Below, piece after piece: positions 40,426 through 48,403 of a stretch of DNA of 64,000 bases. Each line of letters opens with the position of its first letter. Position 1 is the first letter of the stretch. Under the pieces are notes generated by a model. The model was given only the letters and a program-made list of their open reading frames with translations, was not told where the DNA came from and made no database searches. Position numbers and translations under genes: made by a program. Origin of the DNA: UM-FILTER-38-24 sp041663205 (lineage in GTDB: Bacteria; Patescibacteriota; Gracilibacteria; UBA1369; LOWO2-01-FULL-3); assembly GCA_041663205.1 (NCBI GenBank), contig JBAZQZ010000002.1:50780-114779 (forward strand), given 5' to 3'.

Positions 40426-41349
40426 TTATATCGCGGTAAAGTTTTCTTTGTTCGCGTTGTAATCGGCTTTTTCGGAAGGTTGGTTTTTTGTCAGCAGATC
40501 GACTGTTTCGTCACGAGATGTGTCGTAGAATTTTGATTTTGCTTCTTCCAAAATGTCTTTTACTCCTTTGTTGTTCGGGTCTGTTTGTAAAACTTCTTCG
40601 GCTACGCGAATCGCTTCGGAGTATTTGTTTATTTTCATTAATGTGGACAAATAATTTTCCCCTTTATAAACGAATTCGCCCTTATTCTCGAGCTGTGTTT
40701 CGTTTTGTCGTCTTTTTGTCGCGTCGTCCAATTCTTTTATTCTTGGATTTTTTTCGTCTATTTTTTTCAGCTCTTCAATGAAACGATATATTACATCGAA
40801 TTTGTCCGAATCCGTGAGCTCTTTTTTGTCTTTTATTTTTTTCTCAATGAGTTTGTCGCGGAATTCCGCCACGAGTTTTTTTGTAACTTCGTCGCTGGAG
40901 TTATTTGTTTCCAGAAAATATAGTTCGTCAATCATTCTTTCCGGAGACTCTGTGAATATTTTTGTGAGTCTTGCCCTTTGATTTTTTTCAAAATCTTTTT
41001 TGAATTGCTCTATTTGCTCTTTGTATTTTCCCTGAGCTTCAACGATAAGATTGTTCAGTTTGCCATTATCTTTCGAAACCTGAAGTAACGGTTCCAGTTT
41101 TTTTAGAATGGCTTCGTATTTTTTCTCATCCCATAGCGGTTTTATGTCTTCTATCGTTTTTTCTATTATTTTATCGTTTTCTTCCTCGACCGCTTCTTCT
41201 ATTTTTGTTTTCAATTTCAAAAATCTCGGTTCTCCGGGGATTTTGTCGAGAACTTTTACACATGCCTCGTATGCTTGCTTGAATTTTTTTTCCGAAAGCA
41301 AACCTAGTATGTTTTGTTCTAATTGCTCAAAATATGGTGAGTCTGACAC
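40426..41349 (-). CDS. TPR-like coiled-coil protein, unknown
   Basis: A 307-residue, highly charged helical protein. TPR-like units are visible at both ends: KKFKQAYEACVKVLDKIPGE near 17-36 and KYSEAIRVAEEVLQTDPNN near 238-256. The middle (about 60-200) is a Lys/Glu-rich coiled coil. No signal peptide or membrane helix is seen. It is probably a cytoplasmic scaffold. It is convergent with the sigma-region-4 gene and lies downstream of valS on the same strand (28 nt). Confidence 0.65.
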   Translation of the reverse strand: MSDSPYFEQLEQNILGLLSEKKFKQAYEACVKVLDKIPGEPRFLKLKTKIEEAVEEENDKIIEKTIEDIKPLWDEKKYEAILKKLEPLLQVSKDNGKLNNLIVEAQGKYKEQIEQFKKDFEKNQRARLTKIFTESPERMIDELYFLETNNSSDEVTKKLVAEFRDKLIEKKIKDKKELTDSDKFDVIYRFIEELKKIDEKNPRIKELDDATKRRQNETQLENKGEFVYKGENYLSTLMKINKYSEAIRVAEEVLQTDPNNKGVKDILEEAKSKFYDTSRDETVDLLTKNQPSEKADYNANKENFTAI

Positions 41350-41376
41350 TTTATTTTTTTTATTTGCGTAAGGTTA

Positions 41377-44058
41377 TTATACCATATTTTCCGTCATTTT
41401 CGCCAGCGAGAGTTTCTCTTCCTTGAGTCTCTCTTTCTCTTTCGTTATGAGGTCTTTTGGAGCATTTTTCACGAATCCTTCGTTTGAAAGTCGTGATTCA
41501 ATTGATAATATTAGTGCTTGTTTTTTAGCCATTTCCTCTTTTATTCTTTTGTTTTCTTTCTCTATGTCCAACATGTCTTTTAACGGTAAATATATCTCCA
41601 TTGTTCCCTGTGTGATCAATTTTGCGCCTTCGATTTTCTTGCCTTTTTCTTCGATTTGCAGATTTTCGAGCCTTGCCATGCGAACAATCACCTCTCTTTT
41701 TTCCTCCAAAAGTTTTACTTGTTTGCCGGCATAAATAATCGCATTTATTTTTTTTGCAGGTTCGACTTTCAGTTCCGCCCTCAAACTTCTTATCTTTGAA
41801 ATCATTTCCATCACTTCTTCCAAATCTTTCGCTTCTTTTTTGAATATCGTGTTTTTGTCTTCCTTCGGCCAAGACTGCGATATCAACATCGTCTTCTCGC
41901 CCATCAATTCCCAAAGTTTTTCCGTAACAAACGGGATAAACGGATGAAGAAGTTTCAATGTTGTTTTTAAAACGTGCAATAAAACGACCGGATTTTTGTG
42001 TTCTCCTTTTGAAATTTCCAGATACCAATCACAATATTTGCTCCATATAAATTCGTAAATCCTCATCCCCGCTTCGGAGAAATTGTATTTTTCCATGTCG
42101 GCATTTGTCGCTTTAACAAGCCCGTTTAACTCTGTCAAAATCCATTTGTCCGCAGTTGATTTTGCCATTTTTGGCTCGATTTTTTTCTTCAAATCTTCTT
42201 CGGATACGTTCATCAGCGCAAATCTTGAGGCGTTCCAAATTTTATTTATGAAATTTCTGTAACCTTCGATTTTGTCTTCCGAAAGGCACATGTCGTTGCC
42301 GGGGGTTCCTCCGATTACGAGGCTTAGTCTCACCGGATCCGTCCCGTATTTTGCAATCATTTCGAGCGGATCAATTCCGTTACCGGCCGATTTGCTCATC
42401 TTTTTGCCATTTTTGTCGCGGATGAGTCCGTGCAGGTATACTGTTTTGAATGGAACTTCGCCAAGCGTGTACTCTGTCATTATTATCATTCTCGCGACCC
42501 AGAAAAATAAAATATCGTAGCCTGTTTCGAGTACCGATGTCGGATGGAAATATTTAAAATCCTCTGTTTTGTCGGGCCAACCAAGTGTCGAAAAAGTCCA
42601 CAGGCCTGAGGAAAACCAAGTGTCTAAAGTGTCGGGGTCTTGAATGTAATAATTTTTATCATCAGGTTTTTCGATCGAGCAAATCGCTTCTTTATCGTTC
42701 AATAAACATCTGTTTTTTTCCGGATTTTTTTCGTACTCTTTTTTTGATTTTTCATCCATTTTATACCAAACCGGAATTTTATGTCCGAACCAAATTTGTC
42801 GTGAAATACACCAGTCGTGAAGATTTTTCATCCAGTTGAAATATGTCTTATTAAAGCGTTCCGGGATTATTTCTATCTCCCCTTTTTTTACAACTTCTAT
42901 GGATTTTTCTTTTATTGATTTTTTCTTCGCACCGTCTTTTATTATCGGCTTGTCCACGTCAATAAACCATTGCTTGGAAATTAACGGTTCAATCGTGTGT
43001 CCACACCTGTAACAAATCGAAAGATTGTGAGTGTAATCTTCGATTTTTTCGATTAATCCCATTTTTTCAAGATCCGCGACCAACGCTTTTCGACATTCTT
43101 TCGTCGTCATCCCCGAGTATTTTCCGCAATTTTCTTTCATTCTTCCTTTTTCATCGATGACTTCTTTTATCGGTTCTATCCCGGCTTTTTTGAAAACTTC
43201 TTTGTTTCTTTGCGCCATTTCGAAATCCGCGAAACTGTGGGCAGGTGTCACTTTTACAGCTCCCGAGCCAAATTCCATGTCCACTTCTTTGTCCGCGATT
43301 ACAACAATATTGTATTCACCCAATGCGCTTTTTATCGGGAACACTTTCCCTATCATTTTTTTGTATCTCTTGTCCGCCGGATTTACCGCCACCGCCGTGT
43401 CTCCGAGTTTTGTTTCAGGTCTTGTTGTCGCCACTGTAAACGGCCCGTACACGATCCAGTAAAGTTTTTCTTTTGATTCCTTGTAATTCACTTCGTCATC
43501 CGCAAGAGTCGATTCACATCTCGGGCACCAGTTTACAATTCTTGACCCACGGTAAATGAGTCCGTCTTTGTACATCTTCAAGAAAACCTTTTGAACCGCA
43601 TTTGTAAGCCCTTCGTCGAGAGTATATCTTTCGCGCGTCCAATCACAACTTGATCCCATTTTTCTGATTTGATTTCTTATTGTCGATTGAGAATTTTTTA
43701 CATATTTATCAACTTCTTTCAAAAATTCTTCACGTCCGAGGTCATATTTCGTGATATTTTTCTGCGCCAAAAGTTGCTCAACTTTATTTTGAGTCGCAAT
43801 TGACGCGTGATCCGTCCCGGGAAGCCAAAGCGTCGGCGCGCCTTGCATCCTGTTGTATCTGATCATAATGTCTTGAAGCGCGAGCATTACCGCGTGGCCC
43901 AAGTGAAGCACTCCCGTCGCGTTTGGAGGTGGCATGGATATTACGAAAGGTTTTTTCTTTTTATCGATTTTTGGCTTGAATGCGCCCGAAGATTCCCATT
44001 TCGCATAGATTTTATCTTCGTATTTTTTGGCCTCGTAGGCTTTTTCTATTTCAATCAT
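41377..44058 (-). CDS. valS: Valyl-tRNA synthetase
   Basis: A class I synthetase of 893 residues charging tRNA-Val. The HIGH motif is HLGH in PPPNATGVLHLGHA and the KMSKS motif is KKMSKSAGNG. Zinc-type Cys pairs appear at NWCPRCESTL and SICYRCGHTI. The editing domain with ATTRPET is intact, and a C-terminal coiled coil is present (about 830-893). Length and motif order are normal. It is transcribed from its own promoter. Confidence 0.97.
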   Translation of the reverse strand: MIEIEKAYEAKKYEDKIYAKWESSGAFKPKIDKKKKPFVISMPPPNATGVLHLGHAVMLALQDIMIRYNRMQGAPTLWLPGTDHASIATQNKVEQLLAQKNITKYDLGREEFLKEVDKYVKNSQSTIRNQIRKMGSSCDWTRERYTLDEGLTNAVQKVFLKMYKDGLIYRGSRIVNWCPRCESTLADDEVNYKESKEKLYWIVYGPFTVATTRPETKLGDTAVAVNPADKRYKKMIGKVFPIKSALGEYNIVVIADKEVDMEFGSGAVKVTPAHSFADFEMAQRNKEVFKKAGIEPIKEVIDEKGRMKENCGKYSGMTTKECRKALVADLEKMGLIEKIEDYTHNLSICYRCGHTIEPLISKQWFIDVDKPIIKDGAKKKSIKEKSIEVVKKGEIEIIPERFNKTYFNWMKNLHDWCISRQIWFGHKIPVWYKMDEKSKKEYEKNPEKNRCLLNDKEAICSIEKPDDKNYYIQDPDTLDTWFSSGLWTFSTLGWPDKTEDFKYFHPTSVLETGYDILFFWVARMIIMTEYTLGEVPFKTVYLHGLIRDKNGKKMSKSAGNGIDPLEMIAKYGTDPVRLSLVIGGTPGNDMCLSEDKIEGYRNFINKIWNASRFALMNVSEEDLKKKIEPKMAKSTADKWILTELNGLVKATNADMEKYNFSEAGMRIYEFIWSKYCDWYLEISKGEHKNPVVLLHVLKTTLKLLHPFIPFVTEKLWELMGEKTMLISQSWPKEDKNTIFKKEAKDLEEVMEMISKIRSLRAELKVEPAKKINAIIYAGKQVKLLEEKREVIVRMARLENLQIEEKGKKIEGAKLITQGTMEIYLPLKDMLDIEKENKRIKEEMAKKQALILSIESRLSNEGFVKNAPKDLITKEKERLKEEKLSLAKMTENMV

Positions 44059-44078
44059 AAAATTTTATTACATGTGAG

Positions 44079-44107
44079 ATTTTAGCGATTTATTGCTTTA
44101 TAAACAA
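44079..44107 (-). promoter_or_regulatory. Promoter of valS
   Basis: Minus-strand TTGTTT (44107-44102) and TAAAAT (44084-44079) are 17 nt apart, about 20 nt before the ATG at 44058. Confidence 0.6.
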
Positions 44108-44137
44108 ATGTTTTGCTTTGAGTATCTTCGTGTTTCG

Positions 44138-44166
44138 TTGACATTTGGCTATTATTAATTTATAAT
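44138..44166 (+). promoter_or_regulatory. Consensus promoter before the 169-residue gene and nadAC
   Basis: TTGACA (44138-44143) and TATAAT (44161-44166) are exactly 17 nt apart, a perfect consensus, about 26 nt before the GTG at 44193. It probably drives the unknown gene, nadA and nadC. Confidence 0.75.
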
Positions 44167-44192
44167 TAAGGGAGTGATTTAACTTTTACAAA

Positions 44193-44702
44193 GTGTCTGA
44201 AGGTTCACAAATTAAGCCATTTGAGTCATATTCCGGTCCGGAAGGAAAGTCTCCCGAGAAGGTTTCTCAAAAAGATTCTCGTGAGGTCAAAGAGGCTGCT
44301 TCAAAAGCAAAGAAAGCTGTGGGAGATATAGAATCTGTCGGAGATATGGAGGTTGCCGAGGGTGTCGGAGAAATTTCGGAGATCGATTCTTCGAGGAAGG
44401 AAGGCGGGAATCAGAGTGGCACTATAAGCGGGATGACTTATGCGCAAGTAAGGGCGGCTTTGCTTGAAAGAATTCCAAAAGAACCCGAGATGAGAAAGCA
44501 AATAGAAAGCGAGATAAGAAAAGAAATCAAATATCTGCATGGTAAAGCCATGAAGATGGTCGGGAAGAAAAATACTTTTTTTGAGCTCAATAACGTGATG
44601 AAGAAAATCAGAGAACTTAAAGGTATTTTGGCTATGATCGCAAAAGCTTCTTACGAGGCGTTAAAAAGTCTTTGGTTGCGTTTTGTGCATGGGGTAATGT
44701 AG
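44193..44702 (+). CDS. Unknown helical protein ahead of nadA
   Basis: A 169-residue protein from a GTG at 44193. Residues 1-80 are Ser-, Glu- and Gly-rich and probably disordered. Residues 85-169 are helical, with SGMTYAQVRAALLERIPKEP and repeated Lys-rich helices. No family is recognised and no signal peptide is seen. A perfect consensus promoter precedes it, so expression may be strong. The nadA start follows 11 nt after its stop. Confidence 0.6.
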   Translation: MSEGSQIKPFESYSGPEGKSPEKVSQKDSREVKEAASKAKKAVGDIESVGDMEVAEGVGEISEIDSSRKEGGNQSGTISGMTYAQVRAALLERIPKEPEMRKQIESEIRKEIKYLHGKAMKMVGKKNTFFELNNVMKKIRELKGILAMIAKASYEALKSLWLRFVHGVM

Positions 44703-44713
44703 ACTTTTTCGGT

Positions 44714-45622
44714 ATGGGAAATCTTGTCGATGAAATAAGGAAACTTAAGAAGGTTAAGAATGCCGTTATTTTGGCGCACAATTATCAAAGACCTGAGATT
44801 TACGAAGTCGCGGATTTTATTGGCGATTCTTTGAGGCTTTGCATGGAGGCCAAAAAAACTTCCGCCGACATCATTGTGTTTTGCGGAGTGAAATTTATGG
44901 CGCAGAGCGCATGTATTTTAAATCCCGGAAAAAAAGTGATAGTCCCCTTTCCCGACGCCGGTTGCGCGATGGCGGATATGCTTACGGAAAATGATTTAAT
45001 TGCGCTTAAAAAACAATATCCAAAAGCGAAAGTTGTCACTTATATAAATTCATCGGCTGAGATAAAAGCTTTATCCGATGCTGTTTGCACCTCTTCAAAT
45101 GCGGTTTCCGTTGTGCGAGGACTTGAAGGGAATGAGATTATTTTTGTTCCCGATAAAAATTTGGCGAATTATGTCGCAAAACAAGTGCCGGAAAAGAAAA
45201 TAATCACTTTTGACGGTAAATGTCCGATTCATGATTTTTTGACACGCGAGACTCTATGGGAGGCTAAAAAAGAGCATGCCGGAGCGAAAATAATTGCTCA
45301 TCCGGAATCGAAAAATGAGATTTTGGAATGTGCCGACTATATTTCCAGCACTTCGGAGATGGTAAACTTAAGCCGAAAGGATCCTGCGAAAAACTTTTTG
45401 GTTCTTACGGAGTGCGGGATGATTGAGAAGCTGAAAAAAGAGGTTCCGGACAAGAATTTTTACGGTGTTTGTAATTTCTGTTTTGATATGAAGAAAAATA
45501 CGCTAGAATCTGTCCTTAAGTGTCTTAAAGAAGAGAAATTTGCGGTCACTGTTTCAAAAGATGTAACCGAAAGGGCACTAAGCGCGTTTAATAAGATGTT
45601 TGAACTCACAAAAAATGGATAG
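44714..45622 (+). CDS. nadA: Quinolinate synthase
   Basis: NadA condenses iminoaspartate with dihydroxyacetone phosphate to quinolinate. The 302-residue protein has the AHNYQRPEI start region, and three Cys placed for the [4Fe-4S] cluster: Cys84 (DAGCAMAD), Cys170 (DGKCPIHD) and Cys256 (CNFCFDM). The frame is open upstream, but 44714 gives the family N-terminus and avoids overlap with the previous gene. It overlaps nadC by 8 nt. No L-aspartate oxidase gene is visible. Confidence 0.95.
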   Translation: MGNLVDEIRKLKKVKNAVILAHNYQRPEIYEVADFIGDSLRLCMEAKKTSADIIVFCGVKFMAQSACILNPGKKVIVPFPDAGCAMADMLTENDLIALKKQYPKAKVVTYINSSAEIKALSDAVCTSSNAVSVVRGLEGNEIIFVPDKNLANYVAKQVPEKKIITFDGKCPIHDFLTRETLWEAKKEHAGAKIIAHPESKNEILECADYISSTSEMVNLSRKDPAKNFLVLTECGMIEKLKKEVPDKNFYGVCNFCFDMKKNTLESVLKCLKEEKFAVTVSKDVTERALSAFNKMFELTKNG

Positions 45623-46583
45623 AAAAACCATCAGAGAATATACACATAAAGTTGCGAATTTTTTGAGTCTTGAAAATAACACTTACAAGCAATGGGTTTT
45701 CAGATATACGTTTTTGGAGCTTGAGAAAGACCTTTCAGGGCGCGGGGACATGACTACAAATCTTCTTTTCAAGGATCTTTCGAAGGTTAATGCGAAAATT
45801 ATCGCGAAAGAGGATGCGATTTTGGCGGGAGTGGAGGAAATCAAGTATTTTCTCGTGGATGCGGATAAAAATTTCAGACCGAGTATTAAAGGCGATTTTG
45901 AAATTGATTTTAAATTTCAGGATGGGGACTGCGTAAAAAAAGGAGAGGTGATAATGGAAATCAAGGCTTATTCTCATGATATTTTGGCGGCGGAGAGGAC
46001 GGTTTTGAATTTGCTGATGAGGATGAGCGGTGTGGCGACATTTACTCGTAAAATTGTCGAAAAAGTGAAAGATTATGATGTTATTGTGTGCCCTACGCGG
46101 AAACTTTTGTGGGGACTTATCGACAAAAAGGCTGTTTTGGTTGGCGGCGGAGGCACGCACAGGATGAATTTAGCTGATGCTGTTCTGGTAAAAGACACCC
46201 ATCTCGATATAATCGGTCGCGATTTTGATACTGTTTTTGAGAGGCTGGCCGTAGCAGATATCGACAGCAGGTTTATTGAGATAGAGGTACAAAACAAGGA
46301 AGAGGCTTTGAGGTGTGCGGACGGGTTTGCGAAATTTTTGAATGGCGATTCCGCTCAAACTATCGGAGTAATAATGTTGGACAATATGAGTTCTTCTGAT
46401 ATTTCTGATACTATTGCGGCTTTAAAGGGGGCCGGATTATACGAGAACCTGCTTTTTGAGGCTTCCGGAGGCATAAACGAGGAAAATGTGCTTGAGTATG
46501 CCAAAACCGGCGTCGACATAATTTCAATGGGATGCCTCACGAACGGCGCAAGGAGTAGTGATATGAGTTTGAGGGTGGGGTAA
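45615..46583 (+). CDS. nadC: Nicotinate-nucleotide pyrophosphorylase (carboxylating), divergent
   Basis: NadC converts quinolinate and PRPP to nicotinate mononucleotide. The 322-residue protein has a recognisable N-terminal domain (LEKDLSGRGDMTTNLLF) and barrel (AERTVLNLLMRMSGVA). The substrate loop reads CPTRKLLWGL and GGGGTHRMNLADAVLVKDTH, where most family members have TRKTTPGLR and KDNH. The enzyme is therefore divergent but the main substrate-binding basic residues remain. Gly-rich SGGINEENV near the C-terminus fits the phosphate site. The ATG at 45615 overlaps nadA by 8 nt. Confidence 0.88.
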   Translation: MDRKTIREYTHKVANFLSLENNTYKQWVFRYTFLELEKDLSGRGDMTTNLLFKDLSKVNAKIIAKEDAILAGVEEIKYFLVDADKNFRPSIKGDFEIDFKFQDGDCVKKGEVIMEIKAYSHDILAAERTVLNLLMRMSGVATFTRKIVEKVKDYDVIVCPTRKLLWGLIDKKAVLVGGGGTHRMNLADAVLVKDTHLDIIGRDFDTVFERLAVADIDSRFIEIEVQNKEEALRCADGFAKFLNGDSAQTIGVIMLDNMSSSDISDTIAALKGAGLYENLLFEASGGINEENVLEYAKTGVDIISMGCLTNGARSSDMSLRVG

Positions 46584-46617
46584 AACATTACTCCGCACCG
46601 TGGGGGTAAGAACACCG

Positions 46618-46632
46618 TGCGACTTTGTCGCA
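46618..46632. terminator. Hairpin flush with the 3' end of tRNA-Leu
   Basis: TGCGAC and GTCGCA form a 6-bp stem with a 3-nt loop, starting at the base right after the encoded CCA of tRNA-Leu. No T tract follows. It may mark a terminator or a processing site. Confidence 0.4.
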
Positions 46633-46717
46633 TGGTGGGCAGAGAGGGACTTGAACCCTCACGGCTTTTGGCCACTAGCTCCTAAGGCTAGCGTGTCTAC
46701 CATTCCACCATCTGCCC
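46633..46717 (-). tRNA. tRNA-Leu (anticodon TAG)
   Basis: An 85-nt class II tRNA with a long variable arm and encoded CCA. The acceptor stem is GGGCAGA/TCTGCCC with discriminator A. The anticodon loop CTTAGGA contains TAG. The T loop is TTCAAGT. It lies between nadC and the second sigma-region-4/HARE-HTH gene. Confidence 0.92.
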
Positions 46718-46868
46718 ATGTTCCTTTATTCTACTTATAGCTTTTTAAATTGCAACATGAAAAATCGGTGAATTTTTCTTTGACTTATTTTTGTACAAGG
46801 TGTACGCTTTGTTCTTTTTTAGGGAATATCTCTATGAAACAATATTGCACTTTAATCAAATTTCTTGC

Positions 46869-46897
46869 TTGACAATTGAATTCGGGACGAATATTCT
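46869..46897 (+). promoter_or_regulatory. Promoter of the second sigma-region-4/HARE-HTH gene
   Basis: TTGACA (46869-46874) and TATTCT (46892-46897) are 17 nt apart, about 39 nt before the ATG at 46936. This places the transcription start after the upstream ATG at 46876 and supports 46936. Confidence 0.65.
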
Positions 46898-46935
46898 GTC
46901 TCCTGGATCAAAAAATTAAAAATAAACTAGCAATT

Positions 46936-48012
46936 ATGGCTAATACTAATGAATCTCAAAAGGTGGATCTTGCGGAAGTCGTGGAGGAAATGTTTATGGT
47001 CTTAACTCAGAAGGAAAAGGATGTTGTGGTACAACGCTTCAGTCTTGATAACAAACCAAGAAGGACTCTTGAAAGCATCGGTCAGTCTTTTTCTGTTACG
47101 AGGGAAAGAATCAGACAAATCGAGAAAATTGCGCTTGGAAAACTTCGCAGGACCGTCCAAACAACCAGATTGAACCTTGTAAACGAGGTTGCAGATCAGG
47201 TTCTTAAAGAAAGTGGCGGGGTTATGATTGAAACAAAGCTTATTGCGAAAATTTTGAATGCCATCGGGTCAAAGGAAACTCTTGATGCAAATATTATAAG
47301 GCTTGCTCTAAACATCAATCTTCATGTCGAAGAAGCTGAAAAGACGAATATCTATGATCCTTTCTGGAGATTTAAAGAAATTGAGCTTGAGATGGTTACT
47401 TCTGTTGCCGAGGCCGGGGTCAAAGTTCTTAAAAAGAAAAGTGATCTTCTCCCGGAATCAAAGCTTGTTGTTCAAATAAGACAGCTTTTGGAAGGCAAAG
47501 TGGAGACTTATAGCGATCCTATGCTTGCTTCGTGTCTTGAAGTGGATAAGAGAATCAAAGTTACTCCCGAGGGTTTTGGGCTTATGTCTTGGAGACACAT
47601 CAATCCAAGAAGCATCAGAGACAAGGCTTATATCGTTCTAAAAAGAGCAAAAGCCCCTCTACATTTCGTTGAAATCGCAAACAGAATTTCAGAAGCGGGT
47701 TTTGATAAAAAAGTTGTTACGACGCAGGCTGTTCACAATGAATTGATCAGATATGAACAATTTGTTCTTGTCGGACGCGGACTTTACGCTTTAAAGGAAT
47801 TCGGATATGAAAAAGGAACTGTTGCGGATATTATCGAAGGCTTGTTAAGAAAGAAAAGCCCGATGACAAAACAGGAAATCATAGAAGGCGTACTGGCTCA
47901 AAGACATGTTAAGAAAGGCACAATCTCTCTAAATTTGCAGAAAAATTCACAATTTGTCAGGGTTGGTAGAGCCGTTTACACGCTAGACGAAAACAGAAGG
48001 GCTAAAAAGTAA
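46936..48012 (+). CDS. Sigma-70 region 4-like/HARE-HTH fusion protein (paralog 2)
   Basis: A 358-residue paralog of the protein at 39345, with the same domain order. Region 4 is near residues 25-70 (TLESIGQSFSVTRERIRQIE). The HARE-HTH domain is near 245-310 (PLHFVEIANRIS, TTQAVHNELIRYEQFVLVGRG). No region 2 is present. The C-terminal tail has a further winged-helix-like repeat (MTKQEIIEGVLAQRHVKKGT). The ATG at 46936 was preferred over 46876 because the promoter lies between them. Both paralogs have their own strong promoter, which suggests they are abundant general regulators. Confidence 0.85.
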   Translation: MANTNESQKVDLAEVVEEMFMVLTQKEKDVVVQRFSLDNKPRRTLESIGQSFSVTRERIRQIEKIALGKLRRTVQTTRLNLVNEVADQVLKESGGVMIETKLIAKILNAIGSKETLDANIIRLALNINLHVEEAEKTNIYDPFWRFKEIELEMVTSVAEAGVKVLKKKSDLLPESKLVVQIRQLLEGKVETYSDPMLASCLEVDKRIKVTPEGFGLMSWRHINPRSIRDKAYIVLKRAKAPLHFVEIANRISEAGFDKKVVTTQAVHNELIRYEQFVLVGRGLYALKEFGYEKGTVADIIEGLLRKKSPMTKQEIIEGVLAQRHVKKGTISLNLQKNSQFVRVGRAVYTLDENRRAKK

Positions 48013-48067
48013 ATTTCAAATCCTTTCTTTATTCCGAATTATTATTTAGAATCTTTTTGTTTATTTA

Positions 48068-48403
48068 ATGTTTTTCAATATGTTTGATTGTATTTTTTGC
48101 AAAATTTCCTCCGGAGCTTTTGGAACGGAATTTTTATATGAGGATGAGGATTTGGTGATTTTCAGGGACAGAAATCCGAAGGCGGCTACGCACTTACTGG
48201 CTGTTCCGAAAAAACATATTGCGTCGATTGCGGACATGGAAGACTCTCACACTCATTTGGTCGGAAAACTTTTTTTGGCGTGCAAGAAGGTGGCCGATAA
48301 GCTCGGACTGATTGGATATAATTTGCATGTTAATGTCGGAGAAGAAGGCGGGCAGGAAGTTTTTCATATACATGTACACCTACTTTCTAAGTTTCCCAAT
48401 TAA
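48068..48403 (+). CDS. HIT family nucleotide hydrolase
   Basis: A 111-residue HIT-domain protein, Hint-like. It begins FDCIFCKI with the zinc Cys pair, and has the histidine triad HIHVHLL at the end. Enzymes of this kind hydrolyse nucleotide phosphoramidates or dinucleoside polyphosphates. Start could be the ATG at 48068 or the one at 48080, which is closer to the family start. Its TAA overlaps the ATG of dnaE (TAATG), indicating coupling. Confidence 0.9.
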   Translation: MFFNMFDCIFCKISSGAFGTEFLYEDEDLVIFRDRNPKAATHLLAVPKKHIASIADMEDSHTHLVGKLFLACKKVADKLGLIGYNLHVNVGEEGGQEVFHIHVHLLSKFPN

